64,000 nt of DNA from Odiellus spinosus (lineage: Eukaryota > Arthropoda > Arachnida > Opiliones > Phalangiidae). Under the pieces are notes generated by a model. The model made no database searches. It worked only from the letters and a program-made list of their open reading frames with translations, and was not told the origin of the DNA. The DNA lies in contig OY987237.1 in assembly GCA_963920705.1 (NCBI GenBank), positions 3,440,601 through 3,504,600 on the forward strand, written 5' to 3'. The stretch's first letter is position 1. Each line of letters starts with the position of its first letter. A program made the position numbers and the translations under genes. Below are positions 44,793-54,467 of this stretch, piece by piece.

Positions 44793-46094
44793 GGTAATTA
44801 TTTTACCTAGCTAAGTTTTACGTTTATGGCCTGTTACTTTAACTTAAAATAATCGCGCGATTTTAAATCACTTCATTATACATTTCATCTTCTCTTTAAA
44901 TGAAGGTTTCTTATAATATAGCTCAAAATGTCATTTTTTTTTTTTTTTTTCTGACGCTGGCGGAGTATCCGCCCATCCTATTTTAATGAAATATCCCTAA
45001 CTCTTAATATCGCTATAATCATTAATCATTTTTGACATCCTTTGGAGTTGTTTTTATTACGGACTTCTTATTTCAATCTTACAATTTTTTTTTTAATTAA
45101 AAATATCCTAAATTTTATAAGATTTATAACTAATATCGATTTTATTAATTGATTTAAGTTAAATAATGGATAATCTTGAAATTCTGGAGTTTTTTTCCTT
45201 CTTCAAAATGTTACACCTCTATAAGTTGATGCTTTCAAAAAAAACTAAAAAACTTAAAAATTAAAATGATATTTAAGAATAATTTCTTAATGACTTAGAA
45301 TATGTTTGGAACTCGCGAGAAAGGCTAAAAACCGAAGCTTAAAGGTTGGAAAATGTTGTAAAACGAATCCTTACAATTTTTAGGGAACGGGTTAAGTAGA
45401 GGTCAAGCTAGGGTATCTCCGCTTCCGGTTGCTCTCCTTTTGGAGCGGAGTGACCGAGCTACACGGATTGAGCAGCGTTTTTAGTCAAATAACACCCTAT
45501 ATGTGTTGGAACTGATCTCCGAAAGTTTGAATTGGAACAGCTACCAACTGAATTTTCTATTCATTTTACCATATTTTGTACCATCAAAGCCAATTTTTTG
45601 CGAACGTTCTGACAAGTTCTTGTTAAACAAATCTCCGAAAAGTTTTCTCTTAATTTAAACATATATCTAATACAAAAATTGCTCATTTTTATAGGGAAAA
45701 TTATTTTTAATGGAACAAATATAATGCATTATTTTCTTAAATTAGGGGATAAAGCCTTGTAAATCGTACAAAAAACCCTTGTATGTTATCAGGGGTTGTA
45801 GAGGGGCACATGCCCCCGGGCGCTTGCCAAATGGGGCGCTCAAGAAATCTGGTGATACCCAAATCTGAGCGATTATTTTACTAAAATATGTAAAAACTTG
45901 ACGTTAGTTATTGAATTTGAAATAATTTTTGGGCTCTACTGAGGGAGCGCGAAGAATGTTGGACTTTTAAATTAAGGGGCGCTTATAATTTTGCCCCCGG
46001 GCGCCAAATATCTTAATCTATATTATTGCGCGAAAATTCAAAAAATTTGAAAATTCCTTCTTAGATTAGGATTTAATTTTAATTTTAAACTTAC
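44793..46094. other. Intronic DNA near the FN3 exon
   Basis: A small repeated GC-rich motif (GCCCCCGGGCGC at 45812 and 45990) stands out in AT-rich DNA. Poly-T occurs at 44934-44951. No exon is supported. Confidence 0.35.
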
Positions 46095-46394
46095 CGGTAG
46101 TGAAGTAAACGTTATTTGAAAGTAACTTGACTCCGGAGTAACTGTAACACACCATGTGAAAATGGTAAGATACGTTGAAGGTTAGTCCGGTCACCTTGAA
46201 GGTATGACTGTCCGGTAAAAAGTTGGACAGGACCTCCAGGTGTTCGGGATCACTTTGGGGTCCGTAAACCAACTCGCACATCTTCAGGGACCACTGTTCC
46301 CCCTTTTTGAATGTCCAGTCAATCACTACCGAATCTTTGGTCACTTCGTACATTGACACGATCAGAGGGAACCCTGGTGATGATGAGTTCGTCT
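46095..46394 (-). CDS. Fibronectin type III exon of the single-FN3 cell-surface protein
   Basis: Minus strand: acceptor TTTATGACAG, 300 bp, donor GTAAGT (46094-46089); phase 1 at both ends, as is usual for single-exon FN3 modules. It encodes about residues 28-127. Typical FN3 landmarks are visible in order: Pro near the start (SPGFPLIV), the B-strand Trp (SVVIDWTF), a C-strand CELVYG, the turn NFLPDSHTFKVTGL with the conserved Leu, and the F-strand SYHFHMVCYSYSGV, closing VYFTT. Two Cys (in CELVYG and MVCYS) could pair. N-glycosylation motifs NSS and NVS are present. It is joined in frame with the signal exon (47091) and the transmembrane exon (29180). A signal, one FN3, one helix and a short tail is the layout of FNDC4/FNDC5, but the sequence similarity is too low to claim orthology. 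Confidence 0.75.
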
Positions 46395-46514
46395 CTGTCA
46401 TAAACCCAAGAAATGAGGAAAAAATTACAAATTTATTGTAGATTTGAGCTACTGTGGCGAATATTATTTTAAATTTACAATAATGGAAACAAAAGGAGTG
46501 GTTTTTATATTTTA

Positions 46515-46862
46515 CAGGGTTGTCACAGGTCAGGGAAAGTCAGGGAATTTGAAAATGAACCAAAAAAGTCAGGGAATTTTAAGATATTTTAAAAAGTCAG
46601 GGGAAATTTAAAGATCTTTTGAGAAGCCAGGAAATTGCAATCATTATCCGCGGAAAAGATTCTCAGCTGACGTCGTGTCAGTTGTATAGATTAGAACAAA
46701 GATATGGATGCAAAAAGTTTGGCTAACGCGATTATATAAAAAATAAAAGCTTAAAAATTGGGTAGTATTAGCCGAAACGGTCAGGGAAAATCGTTGGAAA
46801 AGGTCAGGGAAAACCCTGAAAAAGTCAGGAAGTTTGAATCTGAAGAAACTGTGGTAATCCTG
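46515..46862. mobile_element. CAGGGTTGCC-ended element in the first intron of the FN3 gene
   Basis: The ends are CAGGGTTGTCACAG and CTGTGGTAATCCTG (each with substitutions). The flanking bases TTTTA and TTTTC are nearly identical, consistent with a decayed 5-bp duplication like that of the copy at 11107. The interior matches the family consensus over its whole length. Confidence 0.7.
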
Positions 46863-47090
46863 TTTTCTGATATTCTTATCAGTGTAAAATGAAGTTAGTC
46901 TTAGCGAAATTAAATCTAATCTTAACTGCAAATTAAGGACATAAAATCTTCTTCATTATGCCTTGAAGAAACGCTAAAAGTAAATTTCTTTCGCAACTCC
47001 CTGAACAAGTAAAGTTATTTTAATCTTAGACCCTGTTTTTCAAGTTCTTATAATCCAACAAAGCAGAAAGATTGCAAATTTTTAACTTAC

Positions 47091-47172
47091 CGGAAGCGAA
47101 ACAAACGTAACAACCCAATTTAGTCAAAACTGTCCATAAAGAACACGCGTTTAAAACTGTCCGCCACTCCAT
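47091..47172 (-). CDS. First coding exon with signal peptide, single-FN3 cell-surface protein
   Basis: On the minus strand ATG at 47172-47170 opens a 27-codon segment ending at a perfect donor (TCCG, GTAAGT at 47090-47085) in phase 1, the phase needed by the fibronectin exon. The peptide begins MEWRTVLNACSLWTVLTKLG and continues CYVCFAS: a short charged start, a hydrophobic core and small residues near the junction, so a secretory signal peptide is likely, with cleavage near the exon end. The next residue is Glu, built across the splice junction. The gap to the fibronectin exon is only 696 bp. A more upstream non-coding exon cannot be excluded. Confidence 0.65.
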
Positions 47173-47450
47173 GACACGGCCACGAATCGTGCTATAATAA
47201 TAATATTATATCTCTATAATAAGAAGCTTGAATGTAACCCCGAGGAGCGCTCTCGCTATCCGTCGTCTTATCCGCCCACTGTCCATCTGGCTCTGGTCTC
47301 TAACTACGCTACCATGTTTATCCCCTTTTTATCCCTTTGGAGCGCGTGTCCGATCGACCTCTCTTTTCCGAGTAATCGATACGCCCCACCCACAACGTCA
47401 CCAGGGTGGGCGGGGCCATAACCATAGCCTTACGTTCACCCTCATTTTAC
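47173..47450 (-). promoter_or_regulatory. Probable promoter / 5' UTR region of the FN3 gene
   Basis: Directly upstream of the ATG (minus strand) lies an AT-rich block with TATA-like sequence (TATAGAGATATAATATTATT, 47194-47222), then a GC-richer zone to about 47440 with GGGTGGGCGGGGCC-type content on the plus strand near 47401-47417. The position suits a core promoter. No transcription start can be read from sequence alone. Confidence 0.35.
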
Positions 47451-48289
47451 ACATTTTTACCGGGGAAACCAATAACCAAGAACGTTTTAAAGTATACTAT
47501 TCTATTTCCAGTAATTATTTTCTGTATCATTGGGTAAGATTTGTTTTAATTTTAAATTTGCTAATCTGATAGGCGTTTGCCTCTTTTTACGATCGGAATA
47601 AATGCGGTAGTTGATCTTAAGAACCTATTAAATTAGCCATATCTTAGGCCTTGTTTAGTTTTCAGATTTACTCGATGCACACGCTGCTTGAGAGAGAGAT
47701 AGCCGAGGCTTAGGTATCGTTTTTATTATATCCGACGGGAGGGATTTGTTTCTTACTGAAATCCGCGATTATTTACGTTTAAATAGCAGGAGCTGAGCAG
47801 ATTTATTTATCTTTTAAAGGGGTATGAATTAACGTTTTCATTTTAAATATGTTTGCGAAATATTGCAATGTTCGAGATATTTAAGATTTGTTTTCACGCT
47901 TATAATTACGTGGGAAGATGAATTTTGTTTCCCTACATTTAAAGAGTATATTGGTTTTTACTCAGTGCATAGTTAATGTTATTTCTGTCCAGATTTTCAG
48001 TTTATTGACCTTAGGAAACTTTTACTCTCTAATAAAAGTCATTGACCCCCTTTCTTTGATACATTATTATATTATAGTTTTATTTAATTTCATATTTTCA
48101 TTCAAAAATATGTTTTTTTTTTTGTAAGATACAGTATTTTTTACCTTAACTCGCCTTGTCTACAGATTATTATAATTTCTTATTTATATATATTCAAGAA
48201 AACAAGATTTAAATATTTTCTAGGAATAATTGGGGTTTAAAATATCTTAATAGAAAATATATAGATATATGAAAAATTATATTTCAAGG
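47451..48289. other. Intergenic DNA between divergent genes
   Basis: No exon or repeat recognised. A plus open frame at 47918-48127 encodes only hydrophobic AT-rich sequence and is not supported. Confidence 0.35.
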
Positions 48290-48500
48290 AAATACATTTA
48301 AGTGTTTCTGGAAAATATATGCAAATGTTTCTAGAAAATATATGCAAATGTTTCTAGAAAATATATTTAAGCGTTTCTAGAAAATATATGCAAATGGCAA
48401 ATGCATTTAATGTTTCTAGGAAATATATTTAAGCGTTTCTAGAAAATATATGTAAAGGTTTCTAGAAATATATGCAAATGTTTCTAGAAAATATATTTAA
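48290..48500. repeat. Minisatellite GTTTCTAGAAAATATATGCAAAT
   Basis: About eight units of 23-24 bp alternate between GAAAATATATGCAAAT and GAAAATATATTTAAGC endings. TTTCTAGAAA is itself a palindrome. Confidence 0.85.
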
Positions 48501-49280
48501 GATTTTTAGAAAAAAAAATTGAACTTTAAGAAGTTTTCATTAAAAATATATAAAAAACTAAATTGAAAATATAAAAAAAACTAACTCAGGTTCAAGTAGA
48601 GTAGGTAAAGAATTCGTTTTTTCTGTAAGAATTAATATTGTGTATCACTCCGCCTCAGCAGTTACCATAATATCAGCTTCTATTCGACCAAAGAATAAAA
48701 TAATTATTAAATTAGATTCAAAACTAATTTCAAATTTACGATTGAAATTAGATGTCACCATATTCGTTCCAGACTTTTAAATTAATCGATTATTTCCCAG
48801 TCTCCCTTCTCGACTTTAAGGGATTCAAAATACAGTATCTTTTACTAGCCGCGAAGACCTAAAAGCTCGTATATTTTTCTTCTTTAAAACCCCAAATATC
48901 CCAAATCCGTTACAAATCGCCTCTTTCCTCTCCTATATCTTGTCGAGAAGAAGAAAAAAGCCTAAAAACACGTACTCTCTCGTACCTTTATCGAGTCGTA
49001 ATTAAGAAAATTAGGCGCGAAAGAGCTCGTTATAAAAAGAGCGCGAGACTTCGGGAGGAACCAATAGGGGGGAAGTATTAAGGCTTCGTGTCTCGTAATT
49101 AAAAATCCACGTCATCACCTATAGGACTACTCTGACCCTAATGAGTCGCGGTTTCTCATCAAATTCTTATCCTAAGAAATTAAGAAAAATACCGCTTTTC
49201 CTAGAAGAAAACTCTTAAGCCTAAAAAGACCGTTTACGTGTAAAAATTGACCCCAAATGACCCCTTATACTTGGGCATTT
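48501..49280. other. Intergenic DNA, no feature supported
   Basis: A short match to the family 3 MITE end (GGGGGGAAGTATTAAGG) lies at 49068. No exon is supported. Confidence 0.35.
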
Positions 49281-49633
49281 TTAAAGGGAGGATAAAAAGA
49301 AAACAACTCGTTGATTAATTATTCAATACCAACAATTTTTCGAAAGTTAGGCTTAGCGGAGATTAAAATCCACGAGGGACAATTATTATTATTTTTTTTT
49401 TATTTAGGGGTGGTATGGTTAAACGAAATAACGGGCGGGCTGATTGGTCAAAGTAGTTTCTTTCTTTTACGTAGTATTGTAATGACATTCTTCACTGGTT
49501 CATACACAGGGAGTTTAAGTTTTAAATTTATTTCTAGTTTAATATTCGTTTGTTAATTTAATTTGAATTAGGGATATTTAAACGATAAGGAATCGGTAAA
49601 AAAATCACTCGTTAATTTGCATTCTCCCTTTAA
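49281..49633. mobile_element. TTAA-flanked MITE
   Basis: Left TTAAAGGGAGGATAAAAAGA and right TTTGCATTCTCCCTTTAA. The inner right arm carries TTTATTTCTAGTTTAATATT and TTTAAACGATAAGGAATCG, the family hallmarks. The left arm has lost part of its counterpart sequence. No coding capacity. Confidence 0.65.
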
Positions 49634-51427
49634 GAAACTATATGTTTTACCCTTGTGGACTCTCAAACATAGACAAGGGGGGAAGTCAAAATAATATTTG
49701 CGCAGACTCTATTCATCAGAATTTCCCAGAAAGCTAGCAAAGGTTCTTTTAGATATATACACACAGTACATCACCATAAGTCCACATAAGAAAGCTTTCC
49801 TCTAAACCTACATTACCTAACCGTGAACTCTAACCCTTTAGACCTCTTAACCCTTGTACTTATAGCGTTTCAGTGTCAGCGAGGGGTTTGACACGCTTTT
49901 TTAATATGGTACGCGTTAATTAGTAAGCTTATTTTAATTTAGATTCAAAATATAAATGTCTAAATCAATTTTTAGAATCGTGGCAAAATTTTTAATCTAA
50001 GTTTCGATTTTACCCCGCGTACACATTGGTTCTGAATGTCTGACCCCCTTATGTTTTTGTATCACGAGGTCTAGTCTAGCTCTCGAGGTATAAAACTTAA
50101 AAAGAAGAAGAGTATTTAAGCGCGTGGAAAGGGGGGAAATAAGCCTTGGTACGCCAACCACGCAACTTCTAATTAGATTCGGATGGGGCTAGCTTCCAGG
50201 TACGAAAAACCCTCGGTCCGTTTATTGACTCTTTCCATTTTTACGAGTTTGCTCTCCTTAAGTCCTTGCTTACGGGACCACCATGCCAAAAAAAAAATAA
50301 AAATCTTAGAGACCCGCTAGATTTTATCTTCGAAGAAAGACCGAATGAATCGGATGTTAGATGAGAATACTTAGAAACACTCTTATATAATACCTGGAAA
50401 AAGAGTTAATTCAATTTTAAAAATGGGTCTTTTCATAAGTGGTTGTAAAAGATTTTGGAAATGAATAGTGACTAATGCTTGTAAAGGTGCTTTACCTGCT
50501 AGACAATTCTGTTCAGAAGGAAACAAACTTTTAGGGTGAAATTTTAATATAAGTCTCTCATAGACGCCTGTAGAAATGTTTTACCTGCCGTGCTTTCTTG
50601 CTCAGGGGGAAGCGAGCTTTTAAGGTACTCTTAGTAAGGTTTCATACGAAATTCATGGAAAAGTCAAGGAAAATATTAAAAATATTAATATTATAAATCA
50701 AGGAGTTTAATTTACTAGGTTTAACTTAGTTACCAAGGAAATAAAATTAGTTTAAAACCAATTAAAATGGCATGAAAAAGAATAACGTCTTAAAACTCAA
50801 CCCAATGTTTGGTTTGGACGTCAATGCTTGACTCCCATATCTCCTCACTATAGAAACAATGCTTGAAAAAATTAGGATTACGTGAAACCCGCTCTTATAT
50901 TCTCTGGTCTCATTATTAATTCGTTCTTGTTGGATCTGCCCTCTTCCACCATATTCGGGGTATCATCATACCTTACATACACGTATGATAGCGCGTAATC
51001 CGGCAAGGGGTGTCAATCATACGCGTAATTGAAGAAGAAAAGGCGTCAATCCAGAGTTCCCGAGGGACCAAGGGAAGAGATTTCATCTTTCTTTGTTTTT
51101 TTCTTTGGTTTGGCGCCCGCTTTCATTGGCCAGTAAATTCCCAAATCTGATCAAAAGCTTTCCAGAGTAAATGTCTCACGCTTCTTAAACCGTTTTCAGA
51201 TAAAAAATAAAAACCTTTCTCAAGTTATTATTTAATGGCCTTGGATTTCGAGATTATATAGAAAAAAATGGACAGTTTGAGATAGTGTGTACTCCTTACT
51301 TGTACGTGTACCTGAAGATAACTTTATATATAGCTTCACGTACACGTAGACGAATATACGGAGGATGAATTGATAAATTGAACGTACATTCTACAGTTAG
51401 TCTATGGCATTATAAAAGATATGCATA
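49634..51427. other. Intergenic DNA, no gene supported
   Basis: A segment at 50500-50625 is internally repeated (TGTTTTACCTGC... and GGTGCTTTACCTGC...) and partly matches 11940-11975 in reverse. An inverted pair with GTACACGTA / TACGTGTAC lies near 51300-51350. No exon is supported. Confidence 0.35.
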
Positions 51428-51900
51428 TTTTTCAAATTTATCCTATATTTTCATATAATTTCTCTGTTATTTATCCTATATTTTCCTATAATGTCTGTTA
51501 TCCTATATTTTCCTATAATGTCTGTTATCCTATATTTTCCTATAATTTTTCTGACATTTATCCTATATTTTCCTATAATTTTTCTGTTATTTATCCTATA
51601 TTTTCCTATAATTTCTGTTATCCTATATTTTCCTATATTTTCTGTTATCCTATATTTTCCTATAATTTCTGTTATCCTATATTTTCCTATAATTTCTGTT
51701 ATCCTATATTTTCCTATAATTTCTGTTATCCTATATTTTCCTATAATTTCTGTTATTTATCCTATATTTTGCTATAATCTCTGTTATTTATCCTATATTT
51801 TCCTATAATTTCTGTTATCCTATATTTTCCTATAATTTCTCTGTTATTTATCCTATATTTTCCTATAATTTCTGTGATTTATCCTATATTTTCATATAAT
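51428..51900. repeat. 27-bp minisatellite TTATCCTATATTTTCCTATAATTTCTG
   Basis: About 19 units of 23-31 bp repeat TATCCTATATTTTCCTATAA then TTTCTGT; length differences come from an optional TTAT/ACATT insert. Two long plus-strand open frames within it are repeat artefacts. Confidence 0.95.
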
Positions 51901-52425
51901 TTTAAATTTTAAATCCAATTTTCTTTAATTCCTATTTTTCGTATAAAATTTTTATTCCCTGGTCAGCCTGTACTTTAAGTTTTGCTGTGATCTTGTCCAC
52001 CCTGTATATTGGGAATCGGGTTAATGCTATTATTATTCTTTAGCCTATATAATATAATGAATTAATTAAAATACAAAATTATTTAGTTTTGTAGTCAGCT
52101 AATAACCCTTTCCAATCTTTAACTAACTCTCTAATCTTTCCAACTGAAAATCGTGCAAAAATCAACTTTATTTGATTATCAATATAATTACTCTTTATAG
52201 TCGGTAATATTTAACATCTTGGGAAACTTTGACTCTGTATATGTTGTTGACACTTATAAAGAACAGTCTGCCCTCGGGGTCTTGTTGGAAATGAGTTTTC
52301 TTTCTTTATAACTCGCCGCGTTTGGTGGTGTTAAGCGCGAATCTCTTGGAAATTTTCGAATGAAAACGCGTTGGGGCGAAACCCGCCTTTTCCTATCTAG
52401 ATAGCTTCTGCTCGCGAGTCTAGAA
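51901..52425. other. Intergenic DNA, no feature supported
   Basis: Nothing is recognised apart from short AT-rich runs. Confidence 0.35.
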
Positions 52426-52928
52426 TTAAAGGGAGAATGAAATACGATAACAAATGTAATTTATCCACTTTAGTTTTAACAGGGTTGCCACAGGTCAGGG
52501 AAAACACGGAAAAGTCAGGGAATTTGAAAATGAGCCAAAAAGGTCAGGGTATTTTAAGATATTTTAAATAGTCAGGGAATTTAAAGATCTTTCAAGAAGC
52601 CAGGAAATTCCAATCATTATCAGCGGAAAAGATTCTCAGCTGACCGTGTCAGTTGTATAGATTAGAACAAAGATACGCGTGCAGCAAAGTTTGGCGAACG
52701 CGATTATATAAAAAATAAAAGCTTAAAAATTGGGTAGTATTAGTTGAAACGGTCAGGGAAAATCGGTGGAAAAGGTCAGGGAAAATCGGAGGAAAAGGTC
52801 AGGGAAAAAACCTGCAAAAGTCAACTATGTTCGAGTTTAATATTTGTTTGTAATTTTCTTTACTGCAGTTGGATTAGACCTATTTAAATAAGGATAAAAA
52901 TCATTCGTTGCTTTCACTCTCTCTTTAA
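52426..52928. mobile_element. TTAA-flanked MITE split by a CAGGGTTGCC-ended element
   Basis: Left end TTAAAGGGAGAATGAAATAC at 52426 and right end TTTCACTCTCTCTTTAA at 52928 belong to the TTAA family (the right arm contains GAGTTTAATATTTGTTTGTA). Between them sits a CAGGGTTGCC copy starting at 52490, whose right terminus is missing where it meets the MITE arm (about 52822). Confidence 0.6.
52490..52822. mobile_element. CAGGGTTGCC-ended element, right end lost
   Basis: The left terminus CAGGGTTGCCACAG and the full family interior are present, with an extra GGTCAGGGAAAATCGG-type repeat. The sequence changes abruptly at AAAGTCAACTATG, so the terminal repeat was deleted together with part of the host MITE. 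Confidence 0.7.
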
Positions 52929-53072
52929 TAGTTAAAGAGGTCGTTTCCTAGTAAAACTATCTTGTTTTTTCGCCAGCCTAAAATTCCATTCGCATTTTGC
53001 AGAATTATGATTTCTTCCCGAACTTTCTTACCTCGGGCTAGTCTCGTTGCAACACTGAATATTTCGCAAAAC

Positions 53073-53277
53073 TATACATAGTTTTCAGTAAAGGGGCAAA
53101 AGAAAATTCCACCCCTCTTACCCAGCTTTGCTTTCATTCCCAGGTTGCCAGGAGCTTGTGAGTGCAGTTCAGAACAGATCAGTTTCAAAACTGAACTCTA
53201 GCCTTTCCCTCTGCACTCACAAGTGGTTGGCAACATGGGGGAACGGCACTTACCCCCTTTAGTGAAAACTATGTATA
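53073..53277. mobile_element. TA-flanked palindromic MITE
   Basis: The ends CTATACATAGTTTTCAGTAA and, on the other strand, CTATACATAGTTTTCACTAA are inverted, followed by AGGGG in both. A second inner inverted pair is GTTGCCAGGAGCTTGTGAGTGCAG / CTGCACTCACAAGTGGTTGGCAAC (each arm about 24 bp). TA at the edges is compatible with a mariner-type element. No coding sequence. Confidence 0.6.
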
Positions 53278-53929
53278 GCTACCTTTTTTTTTTCCTACTC
53301 GCTGAAAGTCATAACCTTGAAATGGACTTAAATCCCGTTTTAAAATAAGAATTGAGAGCCATATAAAGGGTGGCAATGACGTCGTAACTGTATTTTCCGT
53401 CTCCATGTCTTTTATCTTATCGCTTCTAAGAACAGTGTAGATGGTAGAAATTTACTAAATTAGCGAAAAGAAGGTCGCGAAAACGAACTTAAAACTATAG
53501 TTCTTTTAAAGAAGATTTGACGTTAACGAGTGAAGCTGGGGCGGATTGATACACCTCGTATTATGTAAAGTAGTATCGAATGTATTTGATCTATAGAGTC
53601 AGCACTGAGTTTTAATTTTCTACGAAACTTCGTGGTTAATTTGAAAGCTGTCACTACTCAATTATACAGAGTGATCTTTTAATGGAAATATATCTTAAAA
53701 ACGTGTTTAATTATAAGTTGATGGCTTGAATAAACTTTACCTCGTAGAGACCCAGACTTCAAAGATGTTTTCCCTATGGTAATAAATTAGATTAACACTT
53801 CAAAACATTATTATATAAGCAACCCTTTCTAGCGTTTATAATTTTAGCATTTAAAATTCGGGCCTCGGCAAATAGATCTCTCGACAAAGGCGCGAATGTT
53901 CTTGACTGTAAATTGACCCCCTTCAACCA

Positions 53930-54278
53930 ATCGCGTAACGCCTAGCCTTCCAACGAATTAAAAACTCGGGGCACGCGCTATATCACACAGACCTATTTTC
54001 ACGCGTTTGATGCTCGCGCGCTAATGGCACTTCTATCTATGAGCGCACAAGCGTGAAACGCGTGAATACAGGTCTGTGTGCATCCGCCTTTATTCATCAC
54101 ATCTCGCGCTGGAGATAGCGCGTGCCACGAGTATTTTGTTCGCTGGAAGGCTAGGGCGTTACGCGATTGGTTTGAAAGAACAATTTAATCTGGATCTAGG
54201 CCTATATTTTCCGAATGATTAATGTCTTATAATTAGAAGAATGGATTGATTTTTTACTGTTCACCCTCTCTTTAAACC
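53930..54278. mobile_element. Composite TTAA-family MITE with an inner palindrome
   Basis: CAATCGCGTAACGCCTAGCC at the left is the inverse of GGCTAGGGCGTTACGCGATT at 54151, and the right end closes with GTTCACCCTCTCTTTAA. Inside, 53984-54080 is a separate palindromic unit with ends CACACAGACCT / AGGTCTGTGTG and TTCACGCGTTT / AAACGCGTGAA. The element ends less than 200 bp before the start codon of the PLGRKT-like gene. Confidence 0.55.
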
Positions 54279-54467
54279 CTCTTGCTTTGTTTCCGTGATT
54301 ATACGTTGAGTTCTTTACCACAACCCGCATTTATATCCCGCGCTACCTATAATTTATTTAACTAATTATTTGTCTGTCAGTTGATTCTACAAGAGTTCCG
54401 GGAAGGGAGTCGAGAGAGTGAGAGAGAGCGAGATCTCGTTTGCTCTCTGTATTTAATCTTATAAAGA

